Shown here: piece after piece, positions 34,230 to 43,112 of the stretch
How the letters are laid out: each line of letters opens with the position of its first letter
Position numbering within the stretch: position 1 is the stretch's first letter
Assembly (NCBI RefSeq): GCF_016756495.1
Contig: NZ_AP023243.1
Span: forward strand, 3,662,501 to 3,726,500
Length of the DNA stretch: 64,000 nt
Origin: Mesorhizobium sp. 113-3-3
GTDB lineage: Bacteria > Pseudomonadota > Alphaproteobacteria > Rhizobiales > Rhizobiaceae
Direction: 5' to 3'
Notes under the pieces: generated by a model
Database searches by the model: none
The model's input: the letters and a program-made list of their open reading frames with translations, nothing else
Told to the model about the DNA's origin: nothing
Program-made: the position numbers and the translations under genes

Positions 34230-35219
34230 TCAGAACGGACCGATCGCGCCGGTGAATTCCAGACTGTTGCCAACCTTTGGCGGGATCGGAGGGAAGGGGG
34301 CCGCCTTGCGAACGAAACCAAGCACGATCTGGTCGAAAGTTGCCGAGCCCGAGCTTTCGACGACACGCAGCTCATCGATGTTGCCCTGCCTGCCGATGAT
34401 GAAGGTGACAACGGTGTTGCTGCGCGCCGTCGCTTGCAACGACGGCGGCACTGCTCGATACACGCGGCCAAGTTTGCTGATGACGTCGCTTCGGTAGCTG
34501 GACTCAGCAGCGGAGCCCGCCTCGTCCTGCCTTTTGCCCTTGCTGGCCGCCTGCGCCAGCCGATCCTGGCCGTCTGCCGTGCCGCGCTTCGCGTCTGCTG
34601 CTTTTGAAGGGATAGCCGCCGGAGTTGGCCTGGCTATGGGGATCGGCGGTTGGTCCGGCACGTTGACAGGCGTCTCGGCGCTCTCGGCCTGGACGCTTGG
34701 CTGTGCCGGTGTTTCGGCCCTGGCAGCCACGCTCTGCTTGTCAGGGCGCGGGGTCGCCGCCACCAGTATGTCCGGCGTTGCCGCTAGCTGTTTGACCGCT
34801 TCCGGCAAAGGCTTGGGCAGCGACTTGGCTGCTTCCTGTGTCGGTTGGGGAGCTTGCCTTACGGCTTGCTGCTCAGCCTGCGAGGGCTTTGTCGGCGGCA
34901 GCGGTCTGACCGCCGGCTCCGGTTTGGTCGGCTGCGGTTTCGGTTCCAGCGTGACATTGATCGCCGCCGGATCCTTGTCCAGAGCGCTGCCGGCCACCTT
35001 GTCGCCTGCGTGATCGCTGCCTTCCGGTTGCTCCGCGTTCCGGGAATCGAATGTGCCGGAGGGCGAGATCAGAAAGAATGCCGCCACGGCGGCATGAAGC
35101 AGACCGGAGGCGACGAGCGCAACAGGCCATCGAGCCGCCGGCCGCGCGACTGCGAGCGGCTCGGCCGGCGCTATCGCCAGCTCGCTGCCAGCGTCGGGGA
35201 GGGGACTGATTTCCTGCAT
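34230..35219 (-). CDS. tonB: TonB energy transducer dedicated to heme uptake
   Basis: This is a 329-residue TonB protein. It has one N-terminal membrane helix (WPVALVASGLLHAAVAAFFLI, about residues 30-50), then a long proline- and lysine-rich periplasmic linker, and a C-terminal TonB domain (YRSDVISKLGRVYRAVPPSL to the end). It links the proton motive force to the outer-membrane heme receptor encoded upstream. The start MQEISPLPD was chosen because the 75 upstream codons look non-coding. No exbB or exbD is in the window. Confidence 0.9.
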   Translation of the reverse strand: MQEISPLPDAGSELAIAPAEPLAVARPAARWPVALVASGLLHAAVAAFFLISPSGTFDSRNAEQPEGSDHAGDKVAGSALDKDPAAINVTLEPKPQPTKPEPAVRPLPPTKPSQAEQQAVRQAPQPTQEAAKSLPKPLPEAVKQLAATPDILVAATPRPDKQSVAARAETPAQPSVQAESAETPVNVPDQPPIPIARPTPAAIPSKAADAKRGTADGQDRLAQAASKGKRQDEAGSAAESSYRSDVISKLGRVYRAVPPSLQATARSNTVVTFIIGRQGNIDELRVVESSGSATFDQIVLGFVRKAAPFPPIPPKVGNSLEFTGAIGPF

Positions 35220-35359
35220 GTCGCGGGCCGGAAATTGCAGCGGCCGGCGGGCAAAAGTCAAATCAAGATCGTATGCCGCTGGCGTCAGGGATCCGCGGCC
35301 GGCCAGCGGCCAGGCCACGGTGTTTGCTGTGAATGCGGGGTGCAGTCCCAATGCTGGTC

Positions 35360-35803
35360 TCAGATGCCCAAAGCGATGCCGGTCTTGGTGTCCGTCTTCA
35401 GCTTGCGCATGCAGGCGGTCGGTTCGACGCCGGCGCCTGCGCATTCGGTCGCGCTGTTGATCAGCACGCGGCTGACCTTGGTGCAGTCGGTCCCGGCGAG
35501 ATCAAAGCGCGTCACCTTGGTCTTGCCTGCCGGCAGGTCCTTGAAATCGAGCACGGTCAGCCGGTCGACGACACCGGCCTCGTTGAACAGCGCGATCTCG
35601 AACGCCGCCTTGGAGAGGTCGGCGCCGAGATTGTTGTTGACCAGGAAGGTCAGCCGGCAGCCCTTGTCGGAGGGTTGCGCGGCATTGAGCTCCAGGGTCA
35701 GCGCGGGGACCGGCGCGGACCCTTCAGCCCGCGCCGGAACCATCGCAAGCGACATCGCCAGCGTCGAGGTCAGCAGACGAAGGGATGTCGTCGAGCGCGT
35801 CAT
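35360..35803 (-). CDS. Exported small protein of the heme uptake operon
   Basis: This is a 147-residue protein with a Sec or possibly Tat-type signal (MTRSTTSLRLLTSTLAMSLAMVPARA). The mature part holds four cysteines (in KGCRLTF, GTDCTKV, ATECAG and TACMR), probably as disulfides. It begins four bases after the heme receptor stop and precedes tonB, so it is co-transcribed with both. Similar proteins occur at this place in other rhizobial heme loci. The role is unknown; a periplasmic accessory to the receptor is plausible. Confidence 0.75.
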   Translation of the reverse strand: MTRSTTSLRLLTSTLAMSLAMVPARAEGSAPVPALTLELNAAQPSDKGCRLTFLVNNNLGADLSKAAFEIALFNEAGVVDRLTVLDFKDLPAGKTKVTRFDLAGTDCTKVSRVLINSATECAGAGVEPTACMRKLKTDTKTGIALGI

Positions 35804-35807
35804 GCCG

Positions 35808-37994
35808 TCAGCCTCCAAACCGCATGGTTGCCGCCAGCTTCAGCGTGATGCCGGGCTCGTAGACCGCGACTGTCGTGCTGCCGTTCAGCGGGTTGGCGTA
35901 TTTGACGTCGAACAGATTGTCGGCGCGGAAATCGACCTTCAGATTGTCGGTCGCCTGATAGCTGGCGAAGGCATTGACCAGCGTATAGTCCTCGGCCACC
36001 GCATTGCCCTTCGGCTTGCCGTTGTATTGCACTTCGCCGCCGACGGTCAGCTTGTCCGCGAGGAAGCGCAGCCCGAGCTGGGCGGTGACCTGCGAAGAGG
36101 GGATGGTGGCGAGATCGGCTTCCACGCCCTTGTAGGAAATGGTGTGGCCATTGGTGATCGAGGCCGAAAGCCCGGCATAGCCCCATCCGGCGTCGTAGAC
36201 GCCTTCCAGCTCAAAGCCGTTGATCTTGGCCTTGGCGAAGTTCTGATACTGGAAGCAGATCGGGATGCCGGGCCCGAACGGGCAGCCGCTGCCCGGAGCG
36301 AACGGCGACAGGGTCACGCCATCGATATAATCGTCGACGTCGTTGTGGAAGTAGGCCGCCTTGACGCGAAGCGCGTCGCCGGGTTCGAAGATGTCGTTCT
36401 GCTTGTAGTTGACGCCGAATTCCGTCGTCTTGCCGGTCTCGGGCCGCAGATTGGGATTGGGCAGGAACGGGAAGGTGACGCCCGCCGGATGGTTGCCGCT
36501 GATCAGCGTTTCCGTCAGCGACGGCGATCGATAGCCTTCCGCATAGGTGCCATAGAACTGCAGGCCCGCTAGGCCGGCGCTCTCGAACGGCGAGACGCCG
36601 ACGGTGATTCGCGGCGACAGCCGGTCGCCCGACGTCTCGCGCGTGCTGTCCTTCAAGCTGTAATTGTCATAGCGCAGCCCGGCGATGACCTCGAGCCAAT
36701 CCCAGGTGAGCTTATCCTGGAAATAGGCGCCGGACACGTTGCGCTTGCCCGAAGGCGTGTAGAAACTGTCGCCGCCGGCCGTGCCGCCCGTCTTCACATT
36801 GTCGCCGACCCAGTCGCCGCCATAAGTCAATTCGTGGGCGATCCCGGCTGTTTCGAAGCGCGACGTGTTCCAGATGTCGATACCCGTGGTGCCGACGTCG
36901 AAAGTCGATGTCGATCCCGCCGGCAGGACAATGGGAAGGCCGGTTACGGGACTAAACCGTTTTTGCGGAACAAGGCTGGTCAGGTCGAGATCGGTCTTGT
37001 TGTAGGAGGTGTTGATGTGGAGATCGAGCCAGCTCTTGTCCTCGTCCGTGATGTTGTAGCGGGCGGTGAATGTGTTCGACTTCAGGTCGACATCGTTGAC
37101 CGGCACGCCGCCGCTGGTTTCGTCCCAGCTGTCGCTTGAGCCGACCCAGCCCAGCTTCAGCTCGCTGTTCTCCGTCGGCCGTATGCTGGTCTTGAGCAGG
37201 CCGCTCAACACGTCGAAGCCGGTGCCTTTGACGGTGTCGCCGCCGCCATCCTTGTAGTTGTCGTAGTTGCGGTAGACGATGTTGCCCAACGCGTCCCAGT
37301 TCTCGTTGAAACGGTAGGCGCCGGTGGCGCTGGTGGTCCAGCCCTTGCCGTTGCTCTCGTAGCGCCCGGTTACCGAAGCGCCCCATGTTTCCTCCGGCTT
37401 GAGGAAGTCGGCGGCGTCCTTGGTGTCGAAGAAGACGACGCCGCCGATGGCGCCCGAACCATAGGTGTTGGCGACCGGACCACGGATCACATCGACGGAT
37501 TTGACGAGCTCGGGGTCGATATAGAAGGTCGACTGGGTGCCGTGGTCCGAACGCTGGAAGTCCTGGCGCGCGCCGTCCACGATGACCGCGACGCGGCCGA
37601 AATCCTGCAGGCCGCGAATGTTGATGCTGGTGCTGACGCGCCTGGCGTCGGCCTGCGTCGCGACACCGGGCACACCCAGCAGCATCTCGTTCGGCGTCGT
37701 CGCCATGCGGCGGGCGAGTTGCTCCTGGTCGACATGGCTGGCCGAGGCCAGCGATTCGATCGCCGTCTCGCCGGTGCGGCTGATGACGAGAATCTTGTCG
37801 AGCAGCGTCGTGCCCGCGGGGGCGGCTTCCTGGTCAGCCTTCTTCGATTGATCCGTCTGCTCGCCCGCCGGCTGCGTAGCCTGTTGAGCATGCGCCGATG
37901 GCGCGGACAGGGCGATCGCCGCCACACTCGCCAACAAAGCCGCCACGCCGCTCGCCGCCGACCGGCCGCGCAATTCCCAGTTCAAAAACCCCAT
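35808..37994 (-). CDS. hmuR: TonB-dependent outer-membrane heme/hemoglobin receptor
   Basis: This is a 728-residue outer-membrane receptor. After a signal peptide ending AHAQQA comes a TonB-box-like stretch (DKILVISR), a plug domain (VPGVATQADARRVSTSINIRG) and a beta barrel ending in a terminal aromatic-type strand. The heme-receptor signature region is visible: YRSPSL matches the FRAP position and NPNLRPE is the NPNL motif. GGAGTTGGGG before the ATG at 37994 fixes the start, giving a normal signal peptide; in-frame ATGs at 38021 and 38048 would add an unlikely leader. It heads the operon hmuR-orf-tonB-isdG-VOC and faces hmuP across an iron-type operator. Confidence 0.93.
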   Translation of the reverse strand: MGFLNWELRGRSAASGVAALLASVAAIALSAPSAHAQQATQPAGEQTDQSKKADQEAAPAGTTLLDKILVISRTGETAIESLASASHVDQEQLARRMATTPNEMLLGVPGVATQADARRVSTSINIRGLQDFGRVAVIVDGARQDFQRSDHGTQSTFYIDPELVKSVDVIRGPVANTYGSGAIGGVVFFDTKDAADFLKPEETWGASVTGRYESNGKGWTTSATGAYRFNENWDALGNIVYRNYDNYKDGGGDTVKGTGFDVLSGLLKTSIRPTENSELKLGWVGSSDSWDETSGGVPVNDVDLKSNTFTARYNITDEDKSWLDLHINTSYNKTDLDLTSLVPQKRFSPVTGLPIVLPAGSTSTFDVGTTGIDIWNTSRFETAGIAHELTYGGDWVGDNVKTGGTAGGDSFYTPSGKRNVSGAYFQDKLTWDWLEVIAGLRYDNYSLKDSTRETSGDRLSPRITVGVSPFESAGLAGLQFYGTYAEGYRSPSLTETLISGNHPAGVTFPFLPNPNLRPETGKTTEFGVNYKQNDIFEPGDALRVKAAYFHNDVDDYIDGVTLSPFAPGSGCPFGPGIPICFQYQNFAKAKINGFELEGVYDAGWGYAGLSASITNGHTISYKGVEADLATIPSSQVTAQLGLRFLADKLTVGGEVQYNGKPKGNAVAEDYTLVNAFASYQATDNLKVDFRADNLFDVKYANPLNGSTTVAVYEPGITLKLAATMRFGG

Positions 37995-38101
37995 GCCCCA
38001 ACTCCAGATTCCAGGTTTCATGCTGGCTGGCCCGGGGCTCGCTGGCATTTTTCATCGTGTCCGGCGTCTTAAATGTTGACTCGTTTACTCCGGTATTGCA
38101 C

Positions 38102-38130
38102 TGACTAATAAACATGATTATTCAAGTCAA
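38102..38130 (-). promoter_or_regulatory. Predicted hmuR promoter overlapping the iron operator
   Basis: On the minus strand TTGACT (38130-38125) and TAGTCA (38107-38102) are 17 bases apart, a fair -35 and weak -10 pair. The TGA-N9-TCA operator covers the -35 box, so a bound repressor would block polymerase. Confidence 0.4.
38115..38129. promoter_or_regulatory. Iron-responsive operator (RirA-type IRO box)
   Basis: TGATTATTCAAGTCA matches the rhizobial IRO consensus TGA-N9-TCA exactly. It lies between the divergent hmuR and hmuP starts. rirA is encoded about 4 kb away at the far end of the same locus. Repression of both directions under iron sufficiency is expected. Confidence 0.65.
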
Positions 38131-38194
38131 GAAATGAATCGGCAATTTCGCAACGCCTAGCCAGGTGCCCGGCACAGGAAAGGGATCGACCCAG

Positions 38195-38401
38195 ATGAAC
38201 ACGCACAATCCCAACGATTTTCGCTACCGCGTCCGCCGTTCCGATGATGCCTCCACCCGCTTTGATCGGATCCCGCTGGCGGTGCGAACGCTCTCCAGCA
38301 ACACGCTGTTCCAGGGCGAGCACGAGATCGGCATCGAGCATCATGGCGCGCTCTACCGGCTGAAGATCACCCGGCAGGGCAAGCTCATTCTCAACAAGTA
38401 A
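38195..38401 (+). CDS. hmuP: Hemin uptake protein HemP/HmuP
   Basis: This 68-residue HemP/HmuP family protein carries the conserved segment LFQGEHEIGIEHHGALYRLKITRQGKLILNK split over its second half. In Bradyrhizobium HmuP acts as a co-activator of heme uptake genes together with Irr. The ATG at MNTHNPND is used; a frame starting ten codons earlier is less likely. It is the first gene of the hmuPSTUV direction and lies 22 bases before hmuS. Confidence 0.9.
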   Translation: MNTHNPNDFRYRVRRSDDASTRFDRIPLAVRTLSSNTLFQGEHEIGIEHHGALYRLKITRQGKLILNK

Positions 38402-38423
38402 GACAAGACAGTAGGGACGAGAC

Positions 38424-39485
38424 ATGGACCAGCGCGTAAAACCCGCCCCGCATGAAATCCGGCGGGCACGGACGGAAAATCCGAAAACGCGCGAGCGTGA
38501 CCTGGCCGCCCAGCTCGGCATTTCGGAAGCCGAGTTGGTCGCCGCGCATTGCGGCGACGGCGTCGTGCGCGTTGAGCCGCGCGTCAACGACCTCCTGACC
38601 GGTCTCGAGGCGGTCGGCGAGGTGATGGCGCTGACCCGCAACGAAAGCGCCGTGCACGAAAAGATCGGCGTCTATGACAAGGTCGTCACCGGCAACCACA
38701 ATGCCATGGTGCTTGGCGAGAACATCGACCTGCGCATCTTCCCGAAGGTCTGGGCGCATGGCTTCGCCGTGGAGAAACGCGACGGCGACGAGATCCGCCG
38801 CAGCCTGCAGTTCTTCGACGCGACGGGCGAAGCGGTGCACAAGGTGCATCTGCGGCCGGCCTCCAGCCTCTATGCCTACCAGAAGCTGGTCGCTTCGCTG
38901 GAATCGCCGAACCAGGAACCGACGGTCAATATTTCAGGCCCAATCTCCGACGATCAGAGTGAGGCCGGGGCAACCACCGCCAGCCCAGACGATCTGCGCG
39001 ACCGCTGGAGCCGGCTGACCGACGTGCACCAGTTCTTCGGCATGCTGAAGACGCTCAAGCTCAGCCGCCGCCAGGCGGTGCGCATGGTCGGAACGGACTA
39101 TGCCTGGCTGCTCGACAATGACGCGGTCCGCGCCATGTTCCACCACGCCGCCGAAGGCGGGATGCCGATCATGTGCTTCGTCGGCAACCGCGGCTGCATC
39201 CAGATCCATTCAGGCCCGGTCAAGTCGATCAAGCCGATGGGGCCGTGGATCAATGTGCTGGACGAAACCTTCCACCTGCACCTGCGCACCGACCACATCC
39301 ATGAAGTCTGGGCGGTGCGCAAGCCGACCAAGGACGGCCATGTCACCTCGCTCGAGGTCTATGGCGATGACGGCGAGATGATCATCCAGTTCTTCGGCAA
39401 GCGTCATGAAGGCGAAAGCGAGCGCGACGATTGGCGGTTCCTGGCCGAGAACCTGCCGCGCATTCCAAGCCCGACGGCAGCCTGA
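38424..39485 (+). CDS. hmuS: Hemin-degrading/heme-trafficking factor HmuS
   Basis: This is a 353-residue cytoplasmic HmuS/HemS family protein made of two similar halves. The N-half contains ENIDLRIFPKVWAHGFAVEK and the C-half NRGCIQIHSGPVKSIKPMGPW, with conserved His positions that bind heme in the family. It receives heme from the inner-membrane transporter and either passes it on or degrades it. AGGGA precedes the ATG. With an IsdG-type enzyme in the facing operon, the cell may have two ways of handling heme. Confidence 0.94.
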   Translation: MDQRVKPAPHEIRRARTENPKTRERDLAAQLGISEAELVAAHCGDGVVRVEPRVNDLLTGLEAVGEVMALTRNESAVHEKIGVYDKVVTGNHNAMVLGENIDLRIFPKVWAHGFAVEKRDGDEIRRSLQFFDATGEAVHKVHLRPASSLYAYQKLVASLESPNQEPTVNISGPISDDQSEAGATTASPDDLRDRWSRLTDVHQFFGMLKTLKLSRRQAVRMVGTDYAWLLDNDAVRAMFHHAAEGGMPIMCFVGNRGCIQIHSGPVKSIKPMGPWINVLDETFHLHLRTDHIHEVWAVRKPTKDGHVTSLEVYGDDGEMIIQFFGKRHEGESERDDWRFLAENLPRIPSPTAA

Positions 39486-39496
39486 GGAGAACGACG

Positions 39497-40387
39497 ATGG
39501 GCTGTTTTTCCAGGATCGTCGCCGGCCCGATGGTCGGCCTCGCTTTGGCCTTCACTGCACTACGATCGGCTGGCGCCGCCGAGGGCGTTTCGGTCTTCTC
39601 CGATCCGTCGAAGATCGCCGCCATAGGCGGTTCGATAACCGAAATCGTCTATGCGCTTGGTGAGGAGAAGCATCTGGTGGCGCGCGATTCCTCCAGCCGC
39701 TATCCGAAGCCGGCGCTCGACCTGCCTGATGTCGGCTATATGCGCGCGCTGTCGCCGGAAGGCGTCTTGTCGGTCAATCCGACCGGCATCCTGGCGCTGC
39801 AGGGCAGCGGCCCCAAGGAAGCCGTCGACGTGCTGAAGAAGGCCAGCATTCCCTTCATCGAAGTGCCCGAGCATTTTAGCCACGAAGGCATCCTCGAGAA
39901 GGTCCGCATCGTCGGTAAGGCGCTCGGCGTCGATGCCAAGGCCGAGGCGCTGGCCAAGGAACTCGATGCCAAGCTGACCGCCGCGGAAAAGCAGACGGCC
40001 TTGATCAAGGAGCGCAAGCGCATCCTGTTCGTGTTGTCGATACAGGGCGGCAAGATCCTGGCGGCCGGCAGCGAAACCGCGGCCGACGGCATGGTCAAGC
40101 TGGCCGGCGGAGTCAACGCCGTCGAAGGTTTCTCCGGCTACAAGCAGATGTCCGACGAGGCAATCATCACCGCCAGGCCTGACGTGATCCTGATGATGAG
40201 CAATGCCGGGCCGCCCGTGTCGGACGACGAATTGTTCGGCAATCCGTCGATCGCATCGACGCCGGCCGGAACCGCGCGCAAGCTGATCCGCATCGATGGC
40301 GGCTATCTGCTCGGCTTCGGGCCGCGCGCGGCCGATGCCATCCACGATCTCGCCGTCTCGCTCTATGGCGCTGAAGTCACGGACTGA
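39497..40387 (+). CDS. hmuT: Periplasmic heme-binding protein HmuT
   Basis: This is a 296-residue binding protein of the class III (BtuF-like) fold. The signal peptide ends near LRSAGAAEG. The mature part begins IAAIGGSITEIVYALG, and the family features DVGYMRALSPEGVLS and DVILMMSNAG are present. It passes heme from the receptor to HmuUV. GAGGAG seven bases before ATG fixes the start, 11 bases after hmuS. Confidence 0.94.
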   Translation: MGCFSRIVAGPMVGLALAFTALRSAGAAEGVSVFSDPSKIAAIGGSITEIVYALGEEKHLVARDSSSRYPKPALDLPDVGYMRALSPEGVLSVNPTGILALQGSGPKEAVDVLKKASIPFIEVPEHFSHEGILEKVRIVGKALGVDAKAEALAKELDAKLTAAEKQTALIKERKRILFVLSIQGGKILAAGSETAADGMVKLAGGVNAVEGFSGYKQMSDEAIITARPDVILMMSNAGPPVSDDELFGNPSIASTPAGTARKLIRIDGGYLLGFGPRAADAIHDLAVSLYGAEVTD

Positions 40388-40398
40388 GCAGGCATATC

Positions 40399-41502
40399 AT
40401 GGTCGATCAATCGATCGCCGGCCCGGTGAAGGCGATGGCGAATGCGTCCGAAGGCGACCGCTCGGGTCGTGCCCGCATCGTCATCCTGCTCTTGTGCCTC
40501 GGGCTCGCGGCCGCCACGCTTTTGTCGCTGACGTCAGGGGCGTCGGATGCTTCGGCCGTCAACGTCCTCAGGGAGTGGCTGCCTGGGGCCATTCCAAGCG
40601 ATACTGCACTGAGCGCGCGCGACAACCTGATCGTCTACGACATCCGCCTGCCGCGCATCATACTCGGCATCCTGGTCGGTGCGGCGCTCGCGGTCTCGGG
40701 CGCCGTCATGCAGGGACTGTTCCGCAATCCGCTGGCCGATCCCGGCCTGATCGGCGTTTCCGCCGGGTCCAGCCTCGGCGCGGTGACCATCATCGTGCTT
40801 GGCGCGACGGTGCTGGCGCCGGTGACGGCGTTGTTCGGCACGCTTGCGCTGCCGCTGGCGGCCTTCTCCGGTGGCCTTGCCTCGACACTGGTGCTCTATC
40901 AGGTCGCGACGCTACGCGGGCAAACCTCGGTCGCCACCATGCTGCTTGCCGGCATCGCGCTGGCCGCCCTTGCCATGGCGGTGACCGGTATTCTCATCTT
41001 CATGGCGGACGATCGCCAGTTGCGCGACCTGACGTTCTGGTCACTTGGATCGCTGGGCGGCGCAACCTGGGCGAAGATCGGTTCCGTCGGGCCGATCATC
41101 ATGCTGGCGCTGGCGGCGATGCCGTTCCTGGCGCGGAGCCTCAATGCACTGGCTTTGGGCGAGGCGACCGCCGGCCACCTCGGCATTCCGGTACAGCGGC
41201 TGAAATACACGGCGATCATCGGCGTTTCGGCGGCCGTCGGCGCCTCCGTCGCCGTCAGCGGCGGCATCGGCTTCGTAGGCATCGTCGTGCCGCACCTGCT
41301 ACGTCTGCTGATCGGTCCGGACAACCGCTATCTCTTGCCGGCTTCGGCGCTGCTCGGCGCGTCGCTGCTGCTGCTCGCCGATGCCGTGGCACGCACCATC
41401 GTGGCGCCGGCCGAATTGCCGATCGGCATCGTCACCGCGATCGCGGGCGCGCCGTTCTTCCTGTGGATCCTGCTGCGCAAGCGCGGCGTGATCGATCTCT
41501 GA
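40399..41502 (+). CDS. hmuU: Heme ABC transporter permease HmuU
   Basis: This is a 367-residue inner-membrane FecCD-type permease with about ten helices. Family landmarks are LPRIILGILVGAALAVSGAVMQGLFRNPLADPGLIG near residues 94-130 (read in short pieces: LPRIILG, NPLADP) and the late VSGGIGFVGIVVPHLLR. It forms the heme channel with the HmuV ATPase. It starts 11 bases after hmuT. Confidence 0.94.
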   Translation: MVDQSIAGPVKAMANASEGDRSGRARIVILLLCLGLAAATLLSLTSGASDASAVNVLREWLPGAIPSDTALSARDNLIVYDIRLPRIILGILVGAALAVSGAVMQGLFRNPLADPGLIGVSAGSSLGAVTIIVLGATVLAPVTALFGTLALPLAAFSGGLASTLVLYQVATLRGQTSVATMLLAGIALAALAMAVTGILIFMADDRQLRDLTFWSLGSLGGATWAKIGSVGPIIMLALAAMPFLARSLNALALGEATAGHLGIPVQRLKYTAIIGVSAAVGASVAVSGGIGFVGIVVPHLLRLLIGPDNRYLLPASALLGASLLLLADAVARTIVAPAELPIGIVTAIAGAPFFLWILLRKRGVIDL

Positions 41503-41541
41503 GACCTGTGATCTGCAAGAGTTGGGACCTGTGAGGCTTTT

Positions 41542-42330
41542 ATGATCGAGGCAAGGGATGTTTCCGTCGATATCGCCGGCAAGCGCATCGTCGGCGGTGT
41601 CGATTTCGACGCGCGGCCCGGCGAAGTGGCAGCCATCGTCGGTCCCAACGGCTCGGGCAAGACGACCTTCCTTAAGGCGTTGTCGGGCGAGCTCGCCTAT
41701 ACCGGGCGCGCCGCTCTCAACGGCCGAAACTTATCGTCGATGAAGCCGGCCGAGATGGCGGTGCATCGTGCGGTGCTGCCGCAGGCGACGACCCTGTCCT
41801 TCCCGTTCACCGTGCGCGAGGTGGTCAAGCTTGGCCTTGTCGGCGGGCGCTCGGGAGCCTTGCCGGGCAAAGATGCGCGGCTGCCGGAGCGGGCGCTGGC
41901 GCGTGTCGACCTCGACGGTTTTGCCGGGCGTTTCTACCAGGAGCTTTCGGGCGGCGAACAGCAGCGCGTCCAGCTTGCGCGCGTGCTGTGCCAGGTCTGG
42001 GCGCCGGTACTCGACGGCAAGCCGCGCTACCTGTTTCTCGACGAGCCGGTTTCCAGCCTCGACATCAAGCACCAGCTGATCATCATGAACATCGCCCGCG
42101 ACTTCGCCAGAAGGGGCGGCGGCGTGGTCGCCATCCTGCACGACCTCAATCTGACTTCCATGTATGCCGACCGGATCTTCGTCATGCACCGCGGACGGCT
42201 GGCTGCGACTGGCTCGCCTCAGGACGTGCTGAGCGACGACCTGATCGAAAAAGTCTTCGACTGCCGGCTCAGGGTCGGCGTGCTGCCGGCCGGCAACATG
42301 CCGTTCGTGCTGCCGCAATCTGCCGCCTAG
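41542..42330 (+). CDS. hmuV: Heme ABC transporter ATP-binding protein HmuV
   Basis: This 262-residue ABC ATPase energises heme import. It has Walker A GPNGSGKTT, signature LSGGEQQR, Walker B LFLDEPVSSLD and the switch His in ILHDLNL. GAGG precedes the ATG, 39 bases after hmuU. It is the last gene of the hmuPSTUV direction and converges on rirA with only ten bases between the stops. Confidence 0.94.
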   Translation: MIEARDVSVDIAGKRIVGGVDFDARPGEVAAIVGPNGSGKTTFLKALSGELAYTGRAALNGRNLSSMKPAEMAVHRAVLPQATTLSFPFTVREVVKLGLVGGRSGALPGKDARLPERALARVDLDGFAGRFYQELSGGEQQRVQLARVLCQVWAPVLDGKPRYLFLDEPVSSLDIKHQLIIMNIARDFARRGGGVVAILHDLNLTSMYADRIFVMHRGRLAATGSPQDVLSDDLIEKVFDCRLRVGVLPAGNMPFVLPQSAA

Positions 42331-42340
42331 GTCGGTGCGG

Positions 42341-42802
42341 TCAGGCGGCCGGGGCGCGGCGCTCCAGCATGTCGATGCCGAGCAGGTTGCGCACGTTCGG
42401 CCTTGCAGCCACCATATCGGCGACCGTGTAGCGGGCGAGCACGGCGAAGAAGGCGTTGAGGGCCTCGCGCAATGCCGAGTTCAGCGCGCAGCTGTCGACC
42501 AGCGGGCATTCGGCGGCATCGTTCTCGAAGCATTCGGCCATGGCGAAGCTTTCTTCGGTAACGCGCACGACGTCGAAAAGGCTGATCGCCTCGGCTGCGC
42601 GTCCAAGCCGGACGCCGCCGTTCCTGCCGCGCACCGTTTCGACCAGTCCGTTCTCGACCAGCGGCTGCAGGATCTTGAACAGGAACAGTTCCGACACCGA
42701 ATAGGCGGTCGCGATTTCCGGGATACGGCTCAACCGATCATTGTTGGCGGCGCAATACATCAGGATGCGCATGGCATAATTGGTCTGGCGTGTAAGCCGC
42801 AT
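42341..42802 (-). CDS. rirA: Rrf2 family iron-responsive regulator RirA
   Basis: This is a 153-residue Rrf2 regulator almost identical in pattern to rhizobial RirA: MRLTRQTNYAMRILMYCAAN at the N-terminus, SELFLFKILQPL in the winged helix and VRGRNGGVRLGR. Three cysteines at 91, 99 and 105 hold the Fe-S cluster that senses iron. With iron present it represses uptake genes through TGA-N9-TCA operators, one of which lies in this locus. GAGGAAAA before the ATG fixes the start and excludes a 64-codon upstream extension. Confidence 0.95.
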   Translation of the reverse strand: MRLTRQTNYAMRILMYCAANNDRLSRIPEIATAYSVSELFLFKILQPLVENGLVETVRGRNGGVRLGRAAEAISLFDVVRVTEESFAMAECFENDAAECPLVDSCALNSALREALNAFFAVLARYTVADMVAARPNVRNLLGIDMLERRAPAA

Positions 42803-43112
42803 TTTTTCCTCACTAGGCGCCGGCGCGGTAGAACCACGCCGGATTCCAGAACTTACCGACGACGCTCTGATCCGGAGTTTCGGATTCGCCGCACTGGCCT
42901 CGACCCGAATATGGCCTATACCTTGGAACAATTCCAGACTAGCCAGGCGCCATAGATGAATATTCTCGTCAACTTTATGTGCGCAGCCCAGCAAAAAGGC
43001 GGGGAAAACCGGCCGTTACGGGCATTCCGGCTGATGAAACCCTAAATAGGCTTGGGATCGACAACGAAGTCGACCAGAGGTCGACCAGAGATCGACGAGG
43101 AGCAGTTCATCC
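42803..43112. other. 310-base divergent intergenic region, rirA/DUF445
   Basis: This holds the promoters of rirA and of the DUF445 gene. No further gene is visible. An Irr-like inverted repeat lies at 42923-42937. Near the DUF445 start the word GTCGACCAGAG is repeated (43070-43092). Confidence 0.6.
42923..42937. promoter_or_regulatory. Irr/ICE-like inverted repeat upstream of rirA
   Basis: TTGGAACAATTCCAG is an inverted repeat (TGGAA-N3-TTCCA-like) that resembles the rhizobial ICE core TTTAGAA-N3-TTCTAAA but with G/C in place of two A/T positions. It lies about 120 bases before rirA, a gene known to be Irr-regulated in Rhizobium. The match is imperfect. Confidence 0.35.
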
